Source of the DNA: Proteiniphilum sp. UBA5283
Lineage (GTDB): Bacteria > Bacteroidota > Bacteroidia > Bacteroidales > Dysgonomonadaceae
Direction of reading: 5' to 3'
Length of the DNA: 10,994 nucleotides
Assembly (NCBI GenBank): GCA_002408485.1
Contig: DHSP01000078.1
Span: forward strand, 54,271 to 65,264
Shown here: one piece after another, positions 1 through 6,120 of the stretch
Position numbering within the stretch: position 1 is the stretch's first letter
Layout of the letters: each line of letters starts with the position of its first letter
Notes under the pieces: generated by a model
The model's input: only the letters and a program-made list of their open reading frames with translations
What the model was told of the DNA's origin: nothing
The model's database searches: none
Translations under genes and position numbers: made by a program

Positions 1-515
1 CCGATGCCAACGAAACCACCGTGGCGTGGAAGATGGCACTTGAAAACAAAGAAACGCCAACCGGGTTGATTCTCTCCCGTCAAAACATAAAAGATCTTCC
101 CGCACGGGAATCCCGTTTTGCGGAAGCGCAACAGGCGAAGAAGGGTGCTTATATTGTACAGGATGAAGAGAACTACGATGTGATATTGTTGGCTTCGGGA
201 TCAGAAGTTGCCACCCTTGTGGAGGGAGCTGATTTACTTCGGACCGACGGGGTGAAAGTACGCATCGTTTCGGTTCCCTCGGAAGGATTATTCCGCTCCC
301 AGCCGGCCGAATATCAGGAGTCTGTATTGCCGAAAGGGAAAAGGAAATTTGGTATGACCGCCGGTTTGCCCGTCACACTCGAAGGACTTGTGGGTGCCGA
401 CGGGTCGGTCTGGGGAATGAACTCATTCGGGTTTTCAGCGCCCTATCAGATCCTGGATGAAAAACTGGGATATACCGGCAGGAATGTATATGAACAGGTA
501 AAAAAAATGTTGTAA
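1..515 (+). CDS. tkt: Transketolase, C-terminal part (5' end outside window)
   Basis: Thiamine-diphosphate enzyme of the non-oxidative pentose phosphate pathway, moving two-carbon ketol units between sugar phosphates in the cytoplasm. Only the last 171 residues are visible; the reading frame enters at base 3 with D-A-N-E-T-T-V-A-W-K, the segment that follows the pyrimidine-binding domain in transketolases. Recognisable pieces are LILSRQN, LPARESRFAEAQ, and the C-terminal domain with VRIVSVPSEGLF (compare the family's R-V-V-S-M-P), ESVLPKG, VGADGSVWGMNSFGFSAP and a final NVYEQVKKML. The internal GTG at 21 is not a start, because the frame stays open to the window edge and matches the family there. 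The stop lies 18 bases before rpiB, and this pair is commonly adjacent in Bacteroides-type genomes, so co-transcription is likely. The residues that bind the cofactor lie outside the window. Confidence 0.95.
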   Translation, partial: DANETTVAWKMALENKETPTGLILSRQNIKDLPARESRFAEAQQAKKGAYIVQDEENYDVILLASGSEVATLVEGADLLRTDGVKVRIVSVPSEGLFRSQPAEYQESVLPKGKRKFGMTAGLPVTLEGLVGADGSVWGMNSFGFSAPYQILDEKLGYTGRNVYEQVKKML

Positions 516-533
516 TCACTAAAACCGATTGAT

Positions 534-989
534 ATGTCGTTATTTGCTAATTCAGAAAAGCCTATCGGGATAGGATCAGACCATGCCGGCTTCGACAGAA
601 AGCAGCATTTGATTAAAATGTTTGAGGAACAGGGTATCCCGTACAAAGATTTTGGCACCTATTCTTCAGAAAGTACTGATTATCCAGACTATGCACATCC
701 TCTTGCCTTGGCTGTTGAGAATGGCGAATGTTATCCGGGGGTCGCTATCTGCGCCTCCGGAAACGGCATCAACATGACCGTGAACAAGCACCAGGGTGTG
801 CGCGGTGCTTTGTGCTGGACCCCTGAAATAGCTTATTATGCCAGGGCACATAATAACGCTAACATTCTCTCTCTCCCAGGTCGTTTTCTGAACGACGAGG
901 AGATTTACGAGATACTGGTTACTTTCCTGAATACGCCCTTTGAAGGTGGGCGTCACGAAAGGAGAGTCAATAAGATTCCTTGCGGATAA
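534..989 (+). CDS. rpiB: Ribose-5-phosphate isomerase B (RpiB/LacAB family)
   Basis: Interconverts ribose 5-phosphate and ribulose 5-phosphate in the pentose phosphate pathway. It has 151 residues, the usual length. Visible family signatures are IGIGSDHAGF (Asp16-His17 of the DHAG motif), the catalytic-cysteine loop AICASGNGINM (Cys73), the Arg/His/Asn segment ARAHNNANILSLPGRFL, and the C-terminal EGGRHERRVNKI tail whose His and Arg residues contact substrate phosphate. The loop reads CASGNG where most relatives have CGTGNG or CGSGNG, a mild variation at a main-chain anion hole that should not destroy activity. The ATG at 534 gives the family N-terminus and is preceded only by an A-rich stretch. 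It lies 18 bases after transketolase, fitting one operon for sugar-phosphate interconversion. LacA/LacB-type isomerases are the only close alternative, and the transketolase neighbour argues for RpiB. Confidence 0.94.
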   Translation: MSLFANSEKPIGIGSDHAGFDRKQHLIKMFEEQGIPYKDFGTYSSESTDYPDYAHPLALAVENGECYPGVAICASGNGINMTVNKHQGVRGALCWTPEIAYYARAHNNANILSLPGRFLNDEEIYEILVTFLNTPFEGGRHERRVNKIPCG

Positions 990-1019
990 TATGAATTATC
1001 CGTTCTCTCTTAACTTATA

Positions 1020-1040
1020 TTCCCGATATAATACGGGGAA
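1020..1040 (+). repeat. Small imperfect inverted repeat at the start of the S41 peptidase gene
   Basis: TTCCC at 1020-1024 pairs with GGGAA at 1036-1040, enclosing an AT-rich loop; one further G-C pair forms if G1035 is bulged out. The right arm includes the first base of the ATG at 1040, so the structure either occludes that start or sits in the 5' untranslated region if translation begins at 1058 or 1061. There is no following T-tract, so it is not a convincing rpiB terminator. It could be chance. Confidence 0.3.
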
Positions 1041-2068
1041 TGATTATTTTTGATCGTATGATGTGGAAGAAACAATCCGGTTTGATTCTGTTGCTATTTC
1101 TTTTCTTGCAAAGCTGCGAGATAACGGATATGCAATTCGACAACCACCCCAGAGGAAATTTTGATGCTTTGTGGACCATTCTCGACCGGAATTACTGTTT
1201 CTTTGAATACAAGGAGATCGACTGGGATGCAATCTATAAGGAATATAGTGCCCGTATTACATCGGATATGAGCAACGATGCCTTGTTTAAACTTATGGGA
1301 GAGATGCTCGCAAACCTGAAAGACGGGCATGTTAACCTGGCTGCATCTCATGACATGACCCGTTACTGGCAATGGCAGGACGATTATCCGGCCAACTTCG
1401 ACCCAACTATCCAGAAACATTATCTGGGAACCGATTTCGGCATAGCTGCCGGCATGCGGTATAAGATACTGGAAGATAATGTGGGCTATATCTATTATGG
1501 TAGTTTTTCGAACGATATAGGAGAGGGGAGCCTTGATCAGGTATTGAACAGGATGGCTCTTTGCCATGGTATTATTATCGATGTACGAAACAATGGAGGA
1601 GGAAGCCTTACCAACGTGGAGAGAATTACCGGCCGTTTTTTCAATGAACGCAAACATATTGGTTATATCTCTCATAAAGTTGGTCCGGGACATAATGATT
1701 TCTCTCCGCTCTATCCCAAATATGCGGAAAGTTCCAACAGGGTACGTTACCAGAAGCCAGTGGTTGTGATCACCAACAGGGGATGTTACAGTGCTACCAA
1801 CGAGTTTGTCAGCATCATGAAATATGCACCCAATGTGACGGTGATCGGCGATAAAACTGGCGGAGGAAGTGGATTGCCTTTCACGTCAGAATTACCAAAC
1901 GGGTGGTCCATCCGATTCTCGGCTTCCCCCATGTTCAATGCCGAAAAAGAACACATTGAATTTGGTGTGGAACCGGATATCAAGGTAGAAATGCTCAAAA
2001 GCGACATGGATAAAAACCGGGATACCATAATTGAGGAAGCGCGCAAATGGATTAAAAAGAGTAATTGA
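1040..2068 (+). CDS. S41 family peptidase, predicted lipoprotein (tricorn-like Ser/His type)
   Basis: Predicted envelope serine peptidase of family S41. From the ATG at 1040 it has 342 residues: a KKQSGLILLLFLFLQSC lipoprotein signal with lipidation Cys26, an N-terminal helical region (FDALWTILDRNYCFF), NLKDGHVNL (His97), the core GIIIDVRNNGGG (175-188), the nucleophile region RGCYSATNEF (Ser251), GDKTGGGSG, and GVEPDIKVE near the end. No PDZ domain is evident. The lysine used by CtpA/Tsp-type S41 enzymes, 25 residues after the serine in the FGKG motif, is a glycine here (Gly276), while the DGH histidine is present, which fits the tricorn/IRBP-like branch with a Ser-His mechanism. ATGs at 1058 and 1061 would give a more typical lipoprotein leader starting MMWKK or MWKK, so the true start may be there. 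The substrate is unknown. It lies 50 bases after rpiB and 18 before the aminopeptidase. Confidence 0.88.
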   Translation: MIIFDRMMWKKQSGLILLLFLFLQSCEITDMQFDNHPRGNFDALWTILDRNYCFFEYKEIDWDAIYKEYSARITSDMSNDALFKLMGEMLANLKDGHVNLAASHDMTRYWQWQDDYPANFDPTIQKHYLGTDFGIAAGMRYKILEDNVGYIYYGSFSNDIGEGSLDQVLNRMALCHGIIIDVRNNGGGSLTNVERITGRFFNERKHIGYISHKVGPGHNDFSPLYPKYAESSNRVRYQKPVVVITNRGCYSATNEFVSIMKYAPNVTVIGDKTGGGSGLPFTSELPNGWSIRFSASPMFNAEKEHIEFGVEPDIKVEMLKSDMDKNRDTIIEEARKWIKKSN

Positions 2069-2086
2069 ATCGGTTTTTTTTAAAGA

Positions 2087-3475
2087 GTGTTTAGTAAAGA
2101 GATCTATACAGAAAGAAGAAAAAAACTGAAAGAAACATTTCAGACCGGAAGTCTGTTGTTCCTCGGAAATGGCGAATGTGGAATCAATTATGCCGATAAT
2201 ACCTACTATTTTCGTCAGGATAGTACCTTTCTCTATTTTTTTGGTATTAGTAAGCCCGACTTGATTGCCTGGATCGATATCGATGCTGATAAAGACTATA
2301 TTTTTGGAGATGATCCAACCATCGATTCCATCGTATGGACAGGTTCTCAACCCACAATTAGTGAGGTGGCGCAACAAGCAGGGATCCAATTTACGGGGAG
2401 CCTGTCTGACTTCAAAAAGATGATAACTCGTGCCAATCCACATCATGTCCGGTACTTACCTCCCTACAGAGGAGAGCATCTCCTTAAGCTTTCCGCATAT
2501 ATGGGCTGTACTCCCAATGAGGTAACCGAGAAGAGCAGCAGGGAGTTTATTATTGCCGTAGCAAGACAGCGAAATATAAAATCAGATGAGGAGATTGCCG
2601 AGATTGAGAAGGCGGTGAACGTAACAGTCGATATGCATCTGGCAGCCATGCACCATGCCCGTGCAGGAATGATCGAGGCGGAAGTTACAGCGAGAGTGCA
2701 CGAAGTGGCAATTGCTGCAGGCGGTAATTTATCCTTTCCGATTATCGGTACCATCAACGGACAGTTTTTGCACAACCATTATCACGGAAATCGCCTCAGA
2801 GAAGGAAATCTTTTTTTGCTCGATGCAGGATACGAAACCCCGATGGGGTATGCCGGGGATATGAGCAGCACTTTCCCTGTTTCCGAGAAGTTTACCAGTC
2901 GCCAGAAGGAGATTTACCAGATAACCCTGGAAGCCCATAATAAAGCAATAGAGCTTTCTTTGCCGGGAGCGAATTTCAAAGATGTACATCTGAAGGTTGG
3001 GGAGATCATATTTGATGGGCTCAAAACTCTGGGATTAACCAAAGGAGATACGAAAGAAGCAGTATCCAATGGGGCTCATGCTCTTTTCTTCCCTTGCGGA
3101 ACAGGGCACTTAATGGGACTGGACGTGCATGATATGGAAAATCTCGGTGAGCAAATTGTCGGTTACGACGATGCTCCGAAAAGTACGCAATTTGGTTTAA
3201 AATCGTTGCGTTTGGGTAGAGTGCTTAACCCTGGTTTTGTACTAACCATTGAACCGGGGATTTATTTTATTCCTGAACTGATAGACCATTGGGAAAGTAA
3301 TAAAATAAACTCAGATTTTATTAACTTCAACGAAGTCAATCGATACCGCGATTTCGGGGGTATCCGTAATGAAGAAAATATTCTTATAACCGAAGCGGGG
3401 AATCGGATCCTCGGGAAGCCCCTTGCTAAAAGTATCGAGGATGTTGAGCAAGAGAGGCTAAAGGCTTTTCAATAG
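2087..3475 (+). CDS. pepP: Xaa-Pro aminopeptidase (aminopeptidase P, peptidase M24B)
   Basis: Cytoplasmic dimetal peptidase predicted to remove the N-terminal residue preceding proline. It has 462 residues, normal for the Bacteroidales members. The N-terminal domain (about 1-165) carries NYADNTYYFRQDSTFLYFFG, and the C-terminal pita-bread domain follows. All five expected metal ligands are visible: Asp246 (LLDAGYE), Asp258 (AGDMSS), His341 (GTGHLMGLDVHD), Glu389 (TIEPGIYF) and Glu429 (IRNEENILIT); the substrate-binding HNHYHGN motif is at 229-235. The start must be the GTG at 2087: an in-frame TAA lies at 2081-2083, the next in-frame ATG comes only at residue 112, and relatives begin with the same MF-KE-Y-ERR-L pattern. 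It lies 18 bases after the S41 peptidase and 210 before the glycyl radical enzyme. Its preference for proline-adjacent bonds is suggestive beside a hydroxyproline enzyme, but aminopeptidase P genes are common in these bacteria. Confidence 0.93.
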   Translation: MFSKEIYTERRKKLKETFQTGSLLFLGNGECGINYADNTYYFRQDSTFLYFFGISKPDLIAWIDIDADKDYIFGDDPTIDSIVWTGSQPTISEVAQQAGIQFTGSLSDFKKMITRANPHHVRYLPPYRGEHLLKLSAYMGCTPNEVTEKSSREFIIAVARQRNIKSDEEIAEIEKAVNVTVDMHLAAMHHARAGMIEAEVTARVHEVAIAAGGNLSFPIIGTINGQFLHNHYHGNRLREGNLFLLDAGYETPMGYAGDMSSTFPVSEKFTSRQKEIYQITLEAHNKAIELSLPGANFKDVHLKVGEIIFDGLKTLGLTKGDTKEAVSNGAHALFFPCGTGHLMGLDVHDMENLGEQIVGYDDAPKSTQFGLKSLRLGRVLNPGFVLTIEPGIYFIPELIDHWESNKINSDFINFNEVNRYRDFGGIRNEENILITEAGNRILGKPLAKSIEDVEQERLKAFQ

Positions 3476-3498
3476 ATGAAGCGAATTGATTATATTTG
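3467..3498 (+). promoter_or_regulatory. Candidate Bacteroidales-type promoter for the hypDE cassette
   Basis: TATATTTG at 3491-3498 matches the Bacteroides -7 consensus TAnnTTTG exactly. TTTC at 3467-3470, 20 bases upstream, matches three of four positions of the -33 TTTG box. Initiation would be near 3503-3506, giving a leader of roughly 180 bases before the hypD ATG. The -33 part overlaps the last codons of pepP. This is a consensus match only; no transcript evidence is available from sequence. Confidence 0.5.
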
Positions 3499-3518
3499 TC
3501 CTGTTAATAAAGAAATAA

Positions 3519-3593
3519 ATGTACACTGGTAAACATATTGTAACGCTTTATCATAATAACGGGAAGCGGTTGTTTTCCTGTTGGATGTGTTGA
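3519..3593 (+). CDS. Possible 24-codon leader ORF upstream of hypD
   Basis: ATG at 3519, stop TGA at 3591-3593, encoding 24 residues that begin MYTGKHIVTL and end FSCWMC. It is preceded by an A-rich tract (AAAGAAATAA) like other Bacteroidota starts and begins 20 bases after the candidate -7 box. No proline codons and no membrane segment are present, and no family is recognised. An ORF of this length arises easily by chance, so this is a candidate only. Confidence 0.17.
   Translation: MYTGKHIVTLYHNNGKRLFSCWMC
3558..3582 (+). promoter_or_regulatory. Hairpin in the hypD leader
   Basis: AACGGGAA (3558-3565) pairs with TTCCTGTT (3575-3582) over eight positions with one G-U pair and a 9-base loop. 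No T-tract follows, so it is a poor intrinsic terminator for pepP; a structured 5' leader of hypD is equally possible. It lies within the candidate leader ORF. Confidence 0.35.
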
Positions 3594-3634
3594 TTTCCCC
3601 CCTGTTCTCTTTTTGTCATAACCTTTATCTCTCT

Positions 3635-3650
3635 GTCCATTTTTATGGAT
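3635..3650 (+). promoter_or_regulatory. Short A/T-rich hairpin shortly before the hypD start
   Basis: TCCAT (3636-3640) and ATGGA (3645-3649) form a perfect five-base stem with a TTTT loop, extended by a G-U pair. It is followed by a pyrimidine-rich run (TTTCTTTATTTTC). The stem is weak. Apart from this, the 3594-3685 stretch holds only pyrimidine-rich sequence and an A-rich start region before the ATG at 3686. Confidence 0.25.
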
Positions 3651-3685
3651 ACTTTCTTTATTTTCTATTTTAAAAAACTCCAAAT

Positions 3686-6109
3686 ATGTTCGAAGAATTT
3701 AATACAATAAACGATGTTACCGACCAGATACCTGCACGACCGGGTATGAATGACCGGATACGTGCGCTCAGGGAAGAGAGCGTTTCTACCCCGACAACGC
3801 TATCCATAGAACGGGCTCTGATCGAAACCTCCTTCTATAAACTGAATGAAGGGAAATACTCTATTCCGATGATGCGTGCAATGAACTTTATGGAGATTTG
3901 TGAAAAGAAGCAGATATATATCGGAGAACAGGAATTAATTGTGGGTGAAAGGGGAGAAAAGCCCAAGGCAGTGTATACATTTCCTGAGTTAACCTGCCAT
4001 TCTGAAGAGGATCTGAATGTGTTGAACACCCGTGAAAAGCAACGTTATCTGATAAGTGATGAGGATATTGAAGCTTACCAGCGTGAGGTGATTCCATATT
4101 GGACGGGGCGCTCGCAGCGTGACCGGATTTTCAGTCGTGTTCCCGGTGAGTGGAAGGTTGCGTATGAGTCAGGGCTCTTCACAGAATTTATGGAGCAGCG
4201 TGCACCAGGACATACCTGCCTGGACGGTAAAATCTATAAAAAAGGGATGTTGGATTTCAAAAAAGAGATCGAGGAGTCTATAGGCAAACTTGATTATTTT
4301 AATGACCCCGAAGCAACCGACAAGGAGGAACAGTTGCGTGCCATGAGTCTCTCTTGCGACGCGCTTATCCGTCTGGGTGAACGTCATGCCGAAAAGGCAG
4401 AAGAGATGGCAAAGCAAGAGAAAAATCCCGAAAGAGTGCAAGAGCTGATTCGGATAGCTGAGGTTTGCAGATGGGTGCCGGCTCATGCTCCCCGAAATTT
4501 TCGGGAAGCCATACAGATGTACTGGTTTGTACACCTGGCCGTGATAACCGAGCTTAACGGGTGGGATTCCTTTAATCCGGGACACTTTGATCAGCATTTG
4601 GCTCCATTTTATGAGGCAGATATTAAAAATGGTTTATTGACAAGAGAAGAAGCGAAGGAACTGCTTTGTTGCTTCTGGATAAAGGTGAACAACCAGCCGG
4701 CACCTCCTAAAGTTGGAATTACTGCGAACGAAAGCGGTACCTATAATGATTTTACCAACATCAATATCGGCGGAGTCAGAGCTGACGGCTCTGACGGAGT
4801 CAACGAAGTCTCCTATATAATGCTTGAAGTAATTGAGGAGTTGCATATTCTGCAACCGGGGAATTCCGTACACATATCTTCCGTGACGCCAAACCGGTTT
4901 CTGCACGCAGCCATCAACGTGATTCGAAAGGGACACGGCTATCCATCGCTGTTTAATCCTGATGTGTATATCCAGGAAATGCTTCGTTCCGGCAAATCCC
5001 TTCAGGATGCCAGAGAAGGAGGCTGCAGCGGATGTATTGAGGTAGGGGCTTTTGGAAAAGAGGCTTACCTGCTGACAGGCTACCTGAATGTTCCCAAGAT
5101 TCTGGAAGTAACGCTCTTCAATGGAATAGATCCTGTCACCGGGAGAAAAGTGGGTATTGAGACGGGGGACCCGCGACATTTTACTTCCTACGATAAGCTT
5201 TACGAAGCTTTTTACCGACAGCTGGAATACATCATCAACCTGAAGATAAAAGTGAATCATTATATCGACAGAATGTATGCCCGCTATTTTCCGGCAACCT
5301 TTCTTTCTGTAATCACAGACGACTGTATAAAAAAAGGACGTGACTACTACAATGGCGGGCCGCGCTATAACACCACGTATATCCAATGTACGGGACTTGG
5401 AACCATTACCGACGCTCTCTCTTCCATAAAGACACATGTTTATGAAAACAAATCAGTTTCCATGGATCTGATGTTGCATGCAATTTCTGACAACTTCAAG
5501 GGGGAGGAGGTGTTGCGTCAACGCATCCTGAATTATACGCCTTTCTTTGGGAACGATGACAATAAGGCCGATGATATTGCCGTAAGAGTGTATAATGACC
5601 TGTTTGCTCTGATTGATGGGCGTCCTAATGGAAAAGAGGGAGGTAAATATCACTTGAATATGCTCTCCACAACTTGTCATAACTATTTCGGCAATGTAAT
5701 GGGTGCGTCTGCGAACGGGCGACTAGCAGGAAAAGCCATCTCCGATGGAACATCTCCATCTCATGGGGCTGACACACAGGGCCCCACTGCCGTAATTCGT
5801 TCGCTTGGAAAACTCGACCAGGTTAAATCTGGGGGTACGTTGCTTAATCTGCGTTTCTTGCCCGGCTTGCTCCGAGGCGATGAAAATGTGGCGAAACTGG
5901 GTAGTTTGATACGTAGCTATTTTGCACTGGGTGGCCATCATGTACAGTTCAATATCGTGGATAATGCCACGCTGCTTGCCGCGCGTAAAAATCCCGAAGA
6001 CTACAGGGATCTTCTGGTTCGTGTGGCAGGTTACAGCGATTATTTCAACGATCTTCACGAAAATTTGAAGCAGGAGATTATTGACAGGACAGAAAACAGC
6101 GCATTTTAA
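3686..6109 (+). CDS. hypD: Glycyl radical enzyme, probable trans-4-hydroxy-L-proline dehydratase
   Basis: Oxygen-sensitive glycyl radical enzyme predicted to dehydrate trans-4-hydroxy-L-proline to 1-pyrroline-5-carboxylate. It has 807 residues: a PFL-like barrel through about residue 660 and a C-terminal glycyl radical domain with RVAGYSDYFNDL (radical Gly782). The thiyl-radical cysteine is Cys450 in GCSGCIEVGAFGKEAY, with the dehydratase glutamate Glu452. Compared from memory with Clostridioides difficile HypD, the active-site positions all recur at a constant offset of 16: Phe168 and His176 (FMEQRAPGHT), Asp294 (ELNGWDSF), Ser350, Asp355 and Phe356 (ESGTYNDF), Tyr466, plus the threonine in STTCHNYFG. 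This argues against pyruvate formate-lyase, choline and diol lyases. The ring-opening hydroxyproline enzyme HplG is the closest alternative. The start at 3686 adds about 16 residues before the family N-terminus; an ATG at 3746 is an alternative. The activase gene follows 11 bases later. Confidence 0.8.
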   Translation: MFEEFNTINDVTDQIPARPGMNDRIRALREESVSTPTTLSIERALIETSFYKLNEGKYSIPMMRAMNFMEICEKKQIYIGEQELIVGERGEKPKAVYTFPELTCHSEEDLNVLNTREKQRYLISDEDIEAYQREVIPYWTGRSQRDRIFSRVPGEWKVAYESGLFTEFMEQRAPGHTCLDGKIYKKGMLDFKKEIEESIGKLDYFNDPEATDKEEQLRAMSLSCDALIRLGERHAEKAEEMAKQEKNPERVQELIRIAEVCRWVPAHAPRNFREAIQMYWFVHLAVITELNGWDSFNPGHFDQHLAPFYEADIKNGLLTREEAKELLCCFWIKVNNQPAPPKVGITANESGTYNDFTNINIGGVRADGSDGVNEVSYIMLEVIEELHILQPGNSVHISSVTPNRFLHAAINVIRKGHGYPSLFNPDVYIQEMLRSGKSLQDAREGGCSGCIEVGAFGKEAYLLTGYLNVPKILEVTLFNGIDPVTGRKVGIETGDPRHFTSYDKLYEAFYRQLEYIINLKIKVNHYIDRMYARYFPATFLSVITDDCIKKGRDYYNGGPRYNTTYIQCTGLGTITDALSSIKTHVYENKSVSMDLMLHAISDNFKGEEVLRQRILNYTPFFGNDDNKADDIAVRVYNDLFALIDGRPNGKEGGKYHLNMLSTTCHNYFGNVMGASANGRLAGKAISDGTSPSHGADTQGPTAVIRSLGKLDQVKSGGTLLNLRFLPGLLRGDENVAKLGSLIRSYFALGGHHVQFNIVDNATLLAARKNPEDYRDLLVRVAGYSDYFNDLHENLKQEIIDRTENSAF
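4775..4795 (+). repeat. Perfect 8-base inverted repeat inside hypD
   Basis: GTCAGAGC (4775-4782) and GCTCTGAC (4788-4795) are exact reverse complements around a 5-base spacer. They lie in codons for the GVRADGSDGV loop, a surface-like, less conserved segment just after the ESGTYNDF substrate-site motif. A messenger hairpin is possible, and chance is also plausible in a 2.4-kb gene. Confidence 0.4.
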
Positions 6110-6120
6110 AAGTATTATTG

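Noticed and set aside
1027..1032. TATAAT as a -10 box for the S41 gene
   Set aside because: Bacteroidota promoters use TAnnTTTG rather than TATAAT; no upstream partner box was found.
1094..1693. 199-codon open frame on the - strand
   Set aside because: Lies wholly opposite the S41 peptidase, whose motifs are clear; no recognisable domain or start context.
2069..2086. T-run after the S41 stop as a terminator
   Set aside because: Eight T bases but no GC-rich stem precedes them, and pepP starts within 18 bases.
1892..2446. 184-codon open frame on the - strand spanning the S41-pepP junction
   Set aside because: Antisense to two real genes; no family features.
4634..5437. 267-codon open frame on the - strand
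   Set aside because: Antisense to the conserved core of hypD including the catalytic cysteine; the product has no recognisable fold.
3686..6109. Pyruvate formate-lyase or choline trimethylamine-lyase as the glycyl radical enzyme
   Set aside because: PFL has two adjacent catalytic cysteines and no dehydratase glutamate; choline lyase has GCVEP with different substrate-site residues. The GCIEVGAFGKEAY and ESGTYNDF motifs fit HypD.
6118..6120. TTG at 6118 as the activase start
   Set aside because: The ATG immediately after it gives the family N-terminus.
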